The notes: generated by a model not told the origin, from the sequence alone. Counted from the first letter of the stretch, positions 24,901 through 36,080 are shown. The stretch is DNA of 64,000 nt from Fulvia fulva (GCF_020509005.1 NC_063018.1:4622796-4686795); one strand, 5' to 3'. Program-made: numbers and translations.

Positions 24901-25293
24901 GTGTCTGCAGACCCCTAGGTCGCGGCTAGACCTCGAGGCTGGCGGTTGCATGTATAGGTTGTGTATCCAGGTGCTACCCACGTGGAGGGAGGTAATATCG
25001 CCCCCGCCTTCTTCGTCTGCGTAGTACACTACCTCCCAGTCGGATTCTAGTATGTCCTTGCTGACATAGAAGCACGTGCGGGGTCTGCCGTCGCCTCGTA
25101 GGCATGTCGTGTAGCCTGGTGACTTGCAGGTCGTTGGTCTCTTATGGTGCGGGTTAATCCATGGCTCCTGGATTGCAAGGACGTGGTGGACGCGCGGGTC
25201 CGCCTCGTGTAGGAAATGGTTCTGGACTATATCCTTGCTATAGTTGACGTTATACTGGATGATGCTAAGCGTGTCGAGGCTAGTCATCGGCAT
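21976..25293 (-). pseudogene. LINE ORF2: endonuclease-reverse transcriptase, one nonsense codon
   Basis: The protein nicks target DNA and primes reverse transcription from it. An AP-type endonuclease fills the first 235 or so residues (QEPW near 42-45, GDFN near 146-149, SDHMP near 230). The RT follows, with an APGPDGIPNELL motif and catalytic FVDD near 686-689. A C-terminal C-x-C...H-x4-C cluster lies near 22190-22240. The frame is open from the ATG at 25293 to the TAA at 21976-21978 except for one TAG at 22612-22614, about 210 codons before the end, which removes the Cys/His region. The ATG overlaps the end of ORF1 by 14 nt. The call could start slightly upstream only at a TTG, so 25293 is preferred. 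Confidence 0.88.
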
Positions 25294-26557
25294 CGACAAT
25301 CATTTCCTCTGTATCGTCCTGTGTCCTACTGCCCTGTGCGTCCTGGTCTACGCCTATCGGCTGTGTACTAAAGGGGAGCCGGGCCTGGTTAGATTCCCTC
25401 GCCGCAGCTAGCAGAGCACGTGGCCTCCCGTACGCCCTAGGCTACGCATCCTTTACATCGTTCTCGGCCCTAGGGCGCTTGTGCCCGACCGCCGCTAGTT
25501 GGTTCCGGTGTGGGCTAGCCTCACGGTCGCCGTAGAATCTTGGGGCGACGGTTCTGTTTGTGATTGCCTTGTTTTTCGCTAGTTTCCGCTGTGGGCATTC
25601 CGCACTATACGATAGGTGGTGCCCCGGACAGTTCGCGCACCGTCTCGTAGTCGATGTACAGTCCCTAGACATATGGTCTCCTGCACAGTTCGAGCAGGCC
25701 TGCTTGTTTGTGCACGTGTAGGTTTGGTGTCCATACTGTTGGCATTTGAAGCATTGGAGGACACGAAAGGATGAGGAGTGCTTTTCTACTGTCTTGAGGC
25801 TGTATTGCCAGACCAGGCCTTGTTCTATCGCTAGATCCGCCGCTTTCGCGTCTTGTAGCCATACTATTAGCGCCGAGGCCTTCTTGCCTTCTGGCCATTT
25901 CCTATGGAGCCAAGTCGCCTTCTGGATTGGAGAGTTAAGAGTGACCGGGTTGTCCTCTTAGAGAGCGCGTAGGTGACCCTGGTTGGTTGGGTCAAACTCC
26001 TTAGGCATGTCGTGGACTAGGATCGTGAATTGTTTCGTTGAGACCTTCGCTGATGCCGCAACCTTAGATGCCCACTGTGGCTGTGCCTCTAGGTGCCTCC
26101 TAGCAGTAGCAGAGCTAGTATAGATCTGTAGAGTGCCGTTGGACTGTTAGTTCACTGCGACCACCCCTGGTTGGTTGATTCGTTGGGCGAGCTCCTTGTT
26201 CGATAGCTTCGCAACTTCGGCCTGGTCTTCCTTTGCTGCAATGCGGATCGTAACTGCATCGTGCGTTGGGCGGGGGCCTGGTATCGATGCCGCGACCGAT
26301 GCCCAGCTATGGGGGTGTTGATTCCGGGTGGCCTTGCTAATCGCCTGGGACGTCGTCCTCATTTCTTGTTGCCCTCGGTGATACGACAGTACAAGCGCCG
26401 TGCGTAGCTGAGTGATCATTACCTGTAGAGACCGGTAAGGGAGCTGATCGTTAGTTTCCATGCTTTTTGCGTCCTCTATAAGTTGCTGCCAGTTGTCTTA
26501 GGGGGGCTTCGCCTGTAGGGCCGTAGGCGCCGTTAGTGCCGTAGCCTGGGCTGCCAT
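25280..26557 (-). pseudogene. LINE ORF1: Gag-like nucleic-acid-binding protein, four nonsense codons
   Basis: ORF1 proteins of Tad/I-type LINEs bind the element RNA. The frame starts at the ATG at 26557 (MAAQATALTA) and ends at TAG 25280-25282, 426 codons in all. Three zinc knuckles lie between about 25600 and 25760 (CFKCQQYGHQTYTC, CSNCAGDHMSRDC, CANCPGHHLSYSAEC). In-frame stops begin at 26500, 26149, 25960 and 25444, two of them TAA where CAA (Gln) fits. That is what light RIP does. The frame overlaps ORF2 by 14 nt, suggesting coupled translation. Confidence 0.85.
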
Positions 26558-26788
26558 TGCCTAGGAGTTGCCCAATGTAGCTAGGCACCTCCGCGGCGTT
26601 TGGAGCTGAAGAAACAGGGTGAAGAGAGCTTCAAGCTGTCCAGATTGAATGAGGTAGAACTCCCTCAGTCCTAGGGGCAGTGGCCTGCTTTTTATATCGT
26701 TGGAATGGCCTTGATAAGAGCTTTCGAATGTGTCGTGTTTTGGGGGGGCGAATATAGTTACCTCTAAGTAGGTCTTTCCGGGTCCGAA

Positions 26789-26806
26789 TATAAGCTATAT
26801 ATATAG
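26789..26806. repeat. LINE target-site duplication, right copy (18 bp)
   Basis: Identical to 21781-21798. Copia-2 sequence resumes after it. Confidence 0.85.
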
Positions 26807-29800
26807 GAAGTGTAGTAATAGGTAGTCCTTCTAGAAAGCAAATTGTCTTAGAAAATGTCCTATTTGTTCCTAGCCTTAGAGTTAGTCTTGTTTCGTGGAA
26901 TTAGTTTAGCTAACAGTTTGCTATCTAACTATCTAGTTTTACCCTAAAATCCTTGTCTAGTAAACCCGTTGTCTAGACTAAACTTCGAGGAGGAGTACCG
27001 TTTATATACTCGATCTCGGAAATTCTTAAGCTATAGTATACTAGTATATTCTCTTAAGAACGTGACGGTACCGCTATAGCTAATACTAAGTCTAAAGATC
27101 AGTAGGAGCTATAGTATAGAAGATGTATACACCTTAGTAAGGGACTACTAAGAAACCTATATAGAGTCACTAATAAGAAAGATCCTATTCCTGTTCCTTC
27201 TAAACACTAGAATTGCAAGGGCTACTCCCTTATAAATATAAGGAAGTTCAAAGGACCTACTATAGAGAGGAAAGGGGAGAGGCTAGCCCTTATCTCTATT
27301 GACATCTATAGGCCTTTTTAGGGCGTAGTCTCTAGGCTAGGATACAAATATTGGCTTGAGATTATAGATAACTTCTCTAGGAAGAAGTGGGTAATCCCTT
27401 TAAAGGCTAGGAGCGACGCTCCTATAGCTCTACGGGATTAGAAGGTCTAGGCACAACGGTAGTCAGGGTGCTTTCTATCTACGATCCGTAGTAATAGTAT
27501 AAAGGAAATTCTCGCCTTACTAAAAGAGTAGGAGAAGGAGTTTAGCACTTAGATAGACATAACTAATGCCTATAACTCTCTTTAAAATAGACCTATAGAA
27601 AGGTCAATTCAAGCCTCTAAGAACATAGTCCGGGCTATACTTAAAGACTCTAGTATACTAGTTAAGTTCTAGCTAGAAGCTTTATAAGTATAGACTATGA
27701 TCAGAAATAGACTACCTAATAGTCCGATTAGTAATAGTATTGCTCTTTTACTAGAAGAAGCCTTTACTAGCTAAGTACCGTTAGTCGACTATTTCCGCGT
27801 CTAGGGATACAAAGCTATAGTCTATATAGACCTAAGAGCCTAATCTTAAGGCTTAAGGAGAGACAAGTTAATAAACCGAGGAAAAGAAGCCGTGTTTATA
27901 GGCTACTTAGAAAACACTACAAAACAATAGCTGTTCTAGGATCCCGATATAAAAGCTATAAAAGCGTATAGTGACGTCGACTAGTTTAAGAATAAGAAGG
28001 GGGGAGATATATATCTTAGTATCACCTTTACTAACTAGCCGAGTCGAGCGCTATAGCGTAATCCTATTAGGAAGAAGCCCTTTAGGGCGAAATTTTCCGA
28101 TAGGGGATCATTAGAGACACCGTTACGAAGGCTAGGAGAAAATATTAAGGCGGTTTCAACACTATCGAAGGCCGATAACGGTGGATCTATACAGAACCTA
28201 CCCAAGTTATCAACACTATAGCAACCGCTGTTTATATAACTTCCCCCTCCCCTAAAGGACATTAGGGAATACTAGAAGTTTAGAGATTAGGGTACTCTAA
28301 TAAAAGAAAAAGAAGATGTCGTTCAGTTCGACCTATCCAAATACCTAGCGCCACCTTAGGTTGTAGGCAATAAGAGGTCAAGGGGGGACGGAGATGATAA
28401 CTCTAAAGAGTATAAGGCTAAACACTATAAGGCTCTTATCGCCTAGATGTTCTATCTAGACCCTACAATAAGCTAGGTAGAGGAGATTCTGAACGACGTA
28501 GAAGAACATATATTTGCTACTGTTAGGTAGGCTATAGCCTATTAGTAGGAAGTGCTAATCCTAAAGTCCTATAAGGCAGCCGTAGGAGACCCCGAATAGG
28601 GATATATATAGAGAGAGGCAATCGAGAACGAACTTATTGCCTTAGCAAGCAACAACACCTAGGAAGCAGTTGTACCGCCAAAGGGTGCAAATCTAATGAC
28701 TTCTAGGTAGGTCTTTAATGTGAAAAGAATGATTAGTAGAGCTATTAAAAAGTTCAAGGCAAGACTAGTTATAAGAGGGTTTTTATAGAAATATAGGGTT
28801 GACTTCAAAGAGACCTTTGTACCTACTATTAGACATAATACTCTCCGAGTATTTATAGTAGTAGTGTGTAAGAGAGATCTCGAGATGCACCTAGTAGATA
28901 TAAATAATGCTTTTACCTAAAGTAGCCTTCTTAAAGACATCTATATAATCCTACCCCTAGGAGTTGAAGCACCTCTAAATATAGTGTTCAAGGTCCTATG
29001 AAGCCTTTATAGGCTTAAGCAAGTAGCTAGAGACTGGAATAAGCTCTATATTACGAAGCTAGAGAAGATTAGATTTACCTAGTCCTAGGTAGATCTATAC
29101 CTACTTATCTATACGGATAGAGACCTTATAGTCCTTACCTATATAGATGACATACCTATTATAGCTCCGAAGCTATTAGATGTTTAGTAGTTTAAGGCTA
29201 AGCTTAGAAAAGTGTTTAAGATTAAAGATCTTAGTGAACCTACAAAGATCCTTAGAATAAGGATTATAAGAGACAGGTCCTAAGGCACTTTAAAGCTTAA
29301 TTAAGTACACTATATCTACGCTAACTTAGCCAAGATGAGCATAGCTAGAGAGAAGGCTACGCTAACCTACTTACCTATAGAGAGCTACGAGCATTTAGTG
29401 CCTACGGTACCTATAGATAAGAGGTGTAACAAACAGGTTTACTAGAGCTATAATAGTACCTAGATGTGGCTAATGACAATGACAAGGCCAGACTTAGCAT
29501 TCCCCCTTAGAAGAATTAGCTCATTTGTTGCTGATCCCTCGTAGTAGTATATAAAGGCTTTAAAGAAGCTCTCCCGATACCTACGGTCGTACCTAGACCT
29601 AGGTCTTATATATAGAAAGGGAGGGGGCAATCTCTAGGGATACTCGGACTCTGACTACGCTATAGAGAAAGTGGATAGAGTCTTAATTCTAGGATACGTA
29701 TAGTTCCTTTATAGATCATCTATATCCTAGATAAGTAGGAAGTAGAAGTCTATTATAACATCAATAATAGAAGCTGAGTTCATAGCTATAAACGTAGCCG

Positions 29801-30187
29801 TAAAGTAGTCACAATTTCTTGCTGCTGTCCTTAGGGAAATGGGGTGCCTAGAACTAGTAGGAAAGAGCTCTTTCTAGCCGAGTGTAAGGGTAAGTAAGGG
29901 CACTATTAACGAGCTAAGGCTAGTCAAGCTTATAGGTGACAACTAAGCCGCTTTAACACTTGTTAAAGATGCCTATATACATAAAGGTCAAAGTATATTG
30001 ATGTTGTATATAACTATATTAGACATCTCTAGTAGTAGAAGAAGATTGTAGTAGACTACTACTGTTTAAAGGACATAGCTACTAATAGGTTAATAAAGCC
30101 CCTTAATAGCTAGTAGTTCCAAAACTTTATAAGGTAGCTCTAGCTTACGTAAAGGGATTGTAGGGGACTATATGGCCTAAGTAGGAG

Positions 30188-30421
30188 TGTTAAGAACATA
30201 TAGGCCGTAGGACAAGTATATAGGTGTAGGTATATTATATAACTAGATCACGTAACTAGGGTTTACTAGCCTATAGGCTAGCAAACATCCGGACACCTAG
30301 CATCTACCTATACTAATACTAGCGATACTGTATATAGATATACGCTATCCTATTAGGTCCTTCTTTGTCTTTCGTATAATCCGCCGTCTTCTACTACTAC
30401 GTAACTCGTACCTATTTAATA
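30188..30421 (+). repeat. 3' LTR of Copia-2 (234 bp)
   Basis: It starts TGTTAAGAAC, ends TATTTAATA and is followed by the GACAA duplication. It differs from the 5' LTR by a small internal repeat and C/T changes. Confidence 0.9.
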
Positions 30422-30426
30422 GACAA

Positions 30427-31272
30427 TACGTATCTCAAAGCGCTACTAGTTAACGTATAAGTATCGCTTATATATTAGATATACTATATCAAGCTTCGTA
30501 ACGTTACTATTAAACTTGTCTTTAGACTAACTCCGTACGGTATAAGTAAATAGCTTCAAGAATTAACTAGTAGATAGACTGTCCGTCTAATAGCCGTCTT
30601 ACCTAACCTGTCCGAATTTACCTCTCTCCTTCCGTATACGTATAAGGATGTCTTACTATAGATACTAATCGTATATAATATTCGTACTTTCTAGAAAGAC
30701 CTCGTCGACGGCAAATATAAGTGCCTCTTTACGATTTGTACTGAAGACCGTAGGTATTAGACAACTAGTCTATTCGAGGCCCTTACGAAGAGAGCGTAGC
30801 AATTCGACAAAGTATAACTTATTAGGCTTAGGTCGAATCAAGCTAACGCCTAGCTCGATTATATTGTTTACAGGACTAGTAGATATAATGTCAACAAGCT
30901 CTATATTATATAGGTTTGTGCTATAGGTTAAGTCAATACAGATCGTATACAGCGTATTCTTAAAGGCTTTAAGGCTCTTTAGATAGAGGGCTATTATACT
31001 TCGAATTAAGCCTGTCTCGGAGTCCGTATAGATGTTATAATATATAGACTCACTGTTGAGTAGATTGACTATCCTCTCTACTTGATTATGCTCACGCCGA
31101 GCGTTAATATTACGAGCCTAAGCAATGTTATGAATGTCGTAAGGCTTTAGCAACATACGCCCCCTAAAATAGGCCATAATCTTCGCTGTCGACATACGTG
31201 TTTTCTAAAGGCGTTCAAGCTCCTCTAAGAACGTAGCAGTCCTTGAACGTTAGCGGTGTATAACAAGCGCTA
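30427..31272 (-). pseudogene. MULE transposase core (RIP-mutated)
   Basis: The minus strand gives, with a few stops, a Mutator-like transposase core. It has ICIDLTYSTNLYNIELVDII, matching the family pattern D-x-TYKTN-x-Y-x-x-PLL-x-x-x-G, then EALIFAVDEVFLES, matching the E-A-L...FP region before the Cys/Trp/His motif. It continues the protein begun at 31878, after a frame change near 31280. RIP is strong next to the Copia and weakens towards 31270. Confidence 0.75.
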
Positions 31273-31878
31273 TTACATCGTCCGGCTTATAATGTGTCGA
31301 CAGTGTTTAGGCTTGTTCGAATGCCGTATCTCCCACTCCCCTTTAGGCTCGTCTGGCATAGCAGCAACAGCGTAGAAGTAGAAAGGGCAACTATATCGCT
31401 TAGACTTCTTCTTCGCCTTGTTCTTATCGGTCTTAGCAAAGCTAGCACAGCAACACACTACCTTGTAGCGATACCGCTGTCCAGCACGGTTGCAATCCTT
31501 GGAGCCCTTCGGATCTGGTCTGTATTCGAAGCTCTCCTCTTTTCCAAACGCGTGGTAGTAATCGGTCAATTCCTTCTCGCTAGAGAACGTGTCTTCTCGC
31601 AGCATAGGACTATCTGGCACCGGCTTCATAATGAACGCGTGCTTCTGAGGCCGTGGTGATACAGAGCGTGTCGAATATTGAGGTCGTATGAAGGTGTGAG
31701 AGGTGATAGACCGCGTTCTTCGACGCCTACGCGCATCTGAGTCGGAGCGGTCAAAACAAGGTGTTTCTAGCAGCACAGGCGGTTCGGCGGCGGCGGTGAG
31801 GTCGATAGCAGGTGGCTGTGATGCTAACAACACCGTCTCGTAATCGTCCATGTCGCTATTGAGGTGGTAGTGTTGCAA
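31273..31878 (-). CDS. MULE transposase N-terminal region, FAR1-like zinc-binding domain (unmutated part)
   Basis: An open frame of 201 residues. The first 90 are low-complexity, with Arg-rich RRRRRTRS. From about residue 95 the sequence ELTDYYHAFGKEESFEYRP, then CCCASF, a basic KKKSKRYSCPF and a C-terminal HCRHI fits the FAR1/WRKY-GCM1 zinc domain that precedes MULE transposases and binds transposon ends. The continuation at 31272-30427 encodes the catalytic core in another frame, so this is the 5' part of a broken transposase rather than a complete gene. Terminal inverted repeats were not found by eye. Base composition here is that of the gene island, not of the RIP-mutated repeats. Confidence 0.6.
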   Translation of the reverse strand: MQHYHLNSDMDDYETVLLASQPPAIDLTAAAEPPVLLETPCFDRSDSDARRRRRTRSITSHTFIRPQYSTRSVSPRPQKHAFIMKPVPDSPMLREDTFSSEKELTDYYHAFGKEESFEYRPDPKGSKDCNRAGQRYRYKVVCCCASFAKTDKNKAKKKSKRYSCPFYFYAVAAMPDEPKGEWEIRHSNKPKHCRHIISRTM

Positions 31879-31887
31879 TGGATGAGA

Positions 31888-32436
31888 TTAGGCTTGAGAA
31901 AGTGCGAAAAATGAGGTCCTGGGAGGGCGGATTTCGAGATCACCTCCCAGTGCCACTGCGAGCCCACAACAACTTAACAACGCGATTAGACGCGATAACA
32001 TTAGCTTGAATTGATGCGACATTGAATGCCATTCGATACAGGAGCCTATATGGCTATATCTGAAGTGTGGGTATTGCTGGGGGGAAGGCGGCGATCTGGG
32101 GGGAACGGAAGTATCGAGGAGAGGAGGGGCTTCGAGGTAGGGTGTTTGGGGCGTTTCGGGGCCTTGGCTGGTCTGGGTGTAGGGATGGTCGGCTGCGGCG
32201 TGGAAGTGGACGCTGCTGTAGTCTGCGTAGGGGAGGATGACTTTGAAGAGCTCGGGTGGGAGCTTGAAGTTGGAGGCACGCGAGAGCCAAAGGATGGCGC
32301 CATCGACGTCGGCGGGTGTGCGAGGGTAGCGCATCGTGGGTGCTCTGCTTTCTGACATGCGTTCGCTGCAGTCCTGTACGAGTAACCGATGCTGATACAT
32401 AGATGTATGGAATATCGTGAAGCTCAAGTGTTTCAA
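31888..32436 (-). CDS. Hypothetical protein next to the MULE
   Basis: Open frame of 182 residues. A likelier start is the internal Met of MSESRAPTMRYPRTPADVDG at about residue 27. The centre is proline-rich (PPRSPPSPQQ) and the end carries one hydrophobic stretch (LMLSRLIALLSCCGLAVAL) that could be a membrane segment. I recognise no family. It ends 9 bp from the MULE ORF start and may be a host gene cut by the MULE. Overlapping frames of similar length make the call uncertain. Confidence 0.35.
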   Translation of the reverse strand: MKHLSFTIFHTSMYQHRLLVQDCSERMSESRAPTMRYPRTPADVDGAILWLSRASNFKLPPELFKVILPYADYSSVHFHAAADHPYTQTSQGPETPQTPYLEAPPLLDTSVPPRSPPSPQQYPHFRYSHIGSCIEWHSMSHQFKLMLSRLIALLSCCGLAVALGGDLEIRPPRTSFFALSQA

Positions 32437-32708
32437 TGCTTGACTCTCGAAGCGTCATCAGCGGACGAGCGGAAACAGCTCCGCTCAAGATCCAGATCGT
32501 CATTGTAAATGCTCTATCGTGAGAATACCTACTGCTTCTGCTGTCAGTCGCTATACATGTCAGCGTCATGGAACAAGTGATGATCTGGCTGAGTGTGGTA
32601 CAGCTCTGTGTGTGTGCGCGATGCACAATGATTAGGTATTGAATACATCTTTGAAGCAATGTAGCTCACAGTCATACTACCTTTCTGCCGGGCTCTTTCG
32701 TCTCATTA

Positions 32709-34152
32709 TCATGGAGTACCAGAGCCGGGACCAGTACTCTGGCTCATCGCTGCGGCTATGTCGGTCCTATAGACATGTGTGAACACGCCGTGCTTGTCTT
32801 CGTCTTCAACCAGGTACTGCAAATCTTCTGTTTCTGGAGGAAGCGTACTCATCAGTCCTTGGCCTGGGGTAGGGTAGTTTGGCGGATGAGTATCTGGACC
32901 GTAATTGTCGTCGTCAGGATGCGCGGCTGGTATTGATGGACGGACAGAGCCTAGGTGTGGTTGTGAAGGTGGCGCGAAAGCTGCTTTCGATGTCGAAGTG
33001 TGTCCATTCGTACCATTCGTACCAGCGGCATTTGCTTGCTGCTTCGTCTTGAACTCCGGAGCGAATAGAGGCAAGTCAGGTTTCATCGTCGTGGCTTTGG
33101 TGAGCAGTGTTACGAGCATACCCGGAGGCAGCCGTGAGAAGTACTGTTGACGCTGCAGGAATGTCAGTAGATGCGGTAATCGAAGAAGACGACATGCACA
33201 CCTCTTCAGCTGGGATACCTTCTCCGCTCACAAAGCTGGCAACCTCTGCTTGAGGAACAGGAACCACCCTCTCACTCTCACACTCGGCGCAAAACCATTC
33301 CTTGTCGACATCTTCAGTGACTGCGCTTGGTATCGGCGGCTTATGGCACCACTGATGATATGGCGCATTGCATCCATCGCAGAAAACAACCTGGTTGCTG
33401 GCAGGACTAGTACCACGCAAGCAGACTTTGCAGACTGCGGATTCTGGATTCTTTCGGTTCGTGTAGTGTCGTCTTCTCTTGTTCGTCGTGGGAGATGGCG
33501 GAGGCGGGACAAAACTGGTTGGTTTCTGTATTGAACGACCTGACTTTGTCATTGTGGCAATGGGTGTGATCTCGTCGCTGGAGTCTGAGGCACCATCATC
33601 GTCCTCATCCCGCTTTCGCTTCCCACCACGGCCTCCACCGCGCCCTTTCCCTCTGGGTCGGCCACCGCCTCTGCCGCGACCTCGTCCTCGGGCAGTTACT
33701 GGTGTGCTTTGCGCCATGGCAAGTCCGGTATCAATCATCATCGCATCCGTGCCTCCAGTCCCTGCAATACTTGCATGACTTCCTCCACGACCTCCACGCG
33801 CTGGTGTACCGTTTCCTCTCGAGGGTGTGCCGTTGACTTGAACTGAAGTGGTTATGTCTTCGCGGAGAGCTTCGCCATCTGACGGTCCGGCCTTGGCAGC
33901 ACTTTCCGCCTTCGCATTCGCATCGATTGGCTTCAAAAGGTCGTCTGTTTGCGCGTTTCCTGGTCTATTCCCCGGCGCGACTACAATGTTTGAATCATCG
34001 CCAGCAGTTGCACCGATCTGAGCGTCTAGCTCCTCTATCTCTGTAAGATTACAATCAGAGGCCGGCGGAGCCGCGGATACTCTTTCCTGGTTCGTGACCA
34101 CATTGTCGGGTGCGACCTCCGCATGCGCGTTTCCATCGTTGTGTTCCTCCAT
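32709..34152 (-). CDS. PHD-finger protein (two exons)
   Basis: Probable chromatin reader. The C4HC3 PHD finger spans residues 241-291 (C241, C244, C258, C261, H266, C269, C288, C291). Such fingers bind histone H3 tails in the nucleus. Ahead of it is an Arg/Gly tract and basic cluster (residues 155-182), a likely nuclear localisation and nucleic-acid-binding region. Exon 1 is 34152-33202 and exon 2 is 33152-32709. The 49-nt intron (33153-33201) has GTGTGC at the donor, CTGAC as branch point and CTGCAG at the acceptor. Splicing in phase 0 joins GIPAEE to RQQYFSRLPPGML, giving a fungal PHD-protein C-terminus and about 464 residues. The layout recalls Cti6-like subunits of Rpd3 deacetylase complexes, but that assignment is inference. 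No RIP. Confidence 0.85.
33153..33201 (-). other. Intron of the PHD-finger gene (49 nt)
   Basis: GT-AG intron with CTGAC 9 nt before the CTGCAG acceptor. Removing it keeps frame and restores the conserved YFSRLPPGML segment. Without it the first frame runs past the donor into an unrelated tail. Confidence 0.8.
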
Positions 34153-35129
34153 CTGGTTTCATGAATACGTGTGAGAGGATATGGTGGGCATCGTAGATGT
34201 CGCAAACATCATCAACCATTGCTAGTGATGGAGGAAGGAGTGATGTCAAGAGCAGACGCCGATGTGGAGACATGAGACATCAGGAGAGTGCCTGCCAAGC
34301 GCGACAACCTCAAGACTCCGCCGATGCTTCTGACCATGGTTGTTAATGACATCGACATCGACATCACCTGCTCGTGGACGTAGAACGTCCTCTGAGACCC
34401 AATCCGCATCACCCGTGGCCTCCAACGTCCATACTACCGTCCGCGAATCCTCTATCCGTTCTGCCGCGATGCCCGCGAAATCGATTCGAACACGACGCTT
34501 GAGCCTTTGAGCACACAAACAAAACGTACGGCCGATCTGCTGCGTGACCGTCATGGCGAAGGAAGCAGGACTACGTTCTGTGAGATATACACCACGGTGA
34601 AGCACCACACTGCTCATCGGCTTCGAATCTTCAAAGCAGCCATGGTGTGTCTCTTGAGGAATACCGAGAGAGAGCTGGTGGAAGAGAGTTGCATACAAGC
34701 AGGCGTTCGTGATGTTGAGAAGGCTGTGCTATGAGGTGAGAACTTTCTCCCTGGATGTAGGTGACAGGTAAGTTCGTGCCGGCGGCGACACCGACATGCA
34801 GCTTGTAGGATCACGGTGAGAATCAGATCATACTGAGTACGCACTACGGGCTCGTGTGGTATGCATCGGCTGGTCTGCTCTTGAGTCCATACATATCTCT
34901 CTGCAACTGCCATCCTAGTATGAAACCAAAGCCAAGATCGCGCCTTCTTGTTTCGCAACCATGCTCAACGGCTGCGCTTCCGCCATGCGAAAGCAACTTC
35001 ACACCACACCTGGGCACCTGATCAGCCCTTCAGTTCGAACAACACTCACGCCACCTACCGCTCCACCAGAGAGCGTGGCACGGGCAGCATCTTCACTATC
35101 CAGTGCGCTGCCCAGCCAACACTGACCAA
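34153..35129. other. Intergenic region between divergent PHD and F-box genes
   Basis: About 1 kb with only short overlapping frames on both strands and no recognisable domain. It probably holds the promoters of both divergent genes. No repeat or RNA gene seen. Confidence 0.5.
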
Positions 35130-36080
35130 ATGAACACTGACACGATGCACAAGGCAGGCGACCCAATGCTGTCAGCGGCAGAGCGAGTCTCCGCCATCAT
35201 CGAGCTTGCAGAATCCATCCTTATCGACGTCGACACACAAGACTTGTTTGTGCTACAGCGCGTCAGCCGCACCTTCCGACACATCATCACCGGCTCCAAG
35301 CTCCTGCTCCAGAAATGCTACCTCCTAGATGACCCAGACTGAACTCCCAGCTGGCCTTCGAGATTCTCTGGCGACGCACTTGACTACTCTCTTTCCGAGT
35401 TCGGAAGCTATCTCAACCATCGCACGATCCGGTATCTCACCACCTCCACAAGAGAGGAACACTGCTCGCAGAAATCGACCAGGATGCCTATTCCCACCAT
35501 GTACTTCGACTACTGCGCTCGATTCGATGACCGAGTTGCATTGCCACATCGACGACTTGGCATCAGTGGCCCAAGCAGAACTCACGACACAACGCAATCT
35601 TGGGAGAAGATGAGGCTCAATCGTAAGCCATGCGCTATCATCATTAGCACAAGGGTGCAAGTCTGGCGCAATGGGACATTCCGAGGCACATATGTTGATT
35701 GGCGTCGCTTTGGCAAGGGACCATGGATTCTCGGCGACATGTTCGATGCTTTAGGCCAACCTCCAGCGACGGCAGCTGAGAGATCACATGTACCATCTCA
35801 AGACGGGATCTCCATCTGTCCACATCTCATCGCCGCGTCGTCAGCAAGAGGCAGATCAGGGCAGGTGGATTCTCGGTACTGGACTGGCTTTGCGGCATTA
35901 CCACTTCTCCTTCGGGAACCACTCTCCAAGCAGGTGGTGGTCCAGTGTTCGCGCTCTTCAACAGCTTACAGTCACAGGCGGTCCTCGTTCTGCTGTGTAT
36001 CAAAAGGCTTTGACGGAGGTCATAGCGCCACGAATCTTCGCACCTGGTCTCGCAACAAAGCCCCGGCTGAAAGCATCTGA
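35130..36080 (+). pseudogene. F-box-like protein, interrupted by an in-frame TGA
   Basis: F-box proteins recruit targets to SCF ubiquitin ligases. From the ATG at 35130 the frame reads a Dothideomycete-type F-box: AAERVSAIIELAESILIDVDTQ, then QRVSRTFRHIITGSKLLLQK, ending DDPD and TGA at 35340-35342. The same frame then stays open to 36080 (317 codons in all) with a family-like middle part (SWEKMRLNRKPCAIIIS, then VWRNGTFRG). I see no intron that would remove the TGA. The simplest reading is one nonsense change, for example CGA to TGA. The last 80 or so codons do not look conserved and may be out of frame. It could instead encode a 70-residue F-box-only peptide. Confidence 0.6.

Larger units (their letters stand above)
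21799..26788 (-). mobile_element. Tad-like LINE (non-LTR retrotransposon), near full length
   Basis: About 5 kb with an 18-bp TSD. On the minus strand: a 5' UTR, ORF1 with three CCHC-type knuckles, ORF2 (endonuclease, RT and a Cys/His C-terminus), a 3' UTR and a TAGA/TATC tetranucleotide tail (about 21797-21813) in place of poly-A. Five in-frame stops interrupt the two ORFs, mostly explained by single C-to-T changes, but CpA/TpG are otherwise abundant. RIP is therefore light, and the element is younger than its Copia host. Confidence 0.93.
20107..30187 (+). pseudogene. Copia-2 gag-pol, RIP-inactivated
   Basis: Gag with a degenerate zinc knuckle near 21318, a protease region near 21660-21720, integrase from about 27080, RT from about 28690 and RNase H to about 30140. 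TAG/TAA interrupt it throughout. At 29036 it keeps a TGG where the young Copia has TAG, so the young element's stop is not inherited from this copy. The LINE at 21799-26788 splits it just after the protease motif. Confidence 0.88.
19867..30421 (+). mobile_element. RIP-mutated Copia-2, interrupted by a LINE
   Basis: LTRs at 19867-20106 and 30188-30421 lie within a perfect TSD GACAA (19862-19866 and 30422-30426). The internal region (20107-21798 and 26789-30187) parallels the young Copia but is RIP-saturated. It keeps the integrase C-terminal half and linker (about 27530-28225) that the young Copia has lost, so it serves as the structural reference for the family. It inserted into a MULE. Confidence 0.92.
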
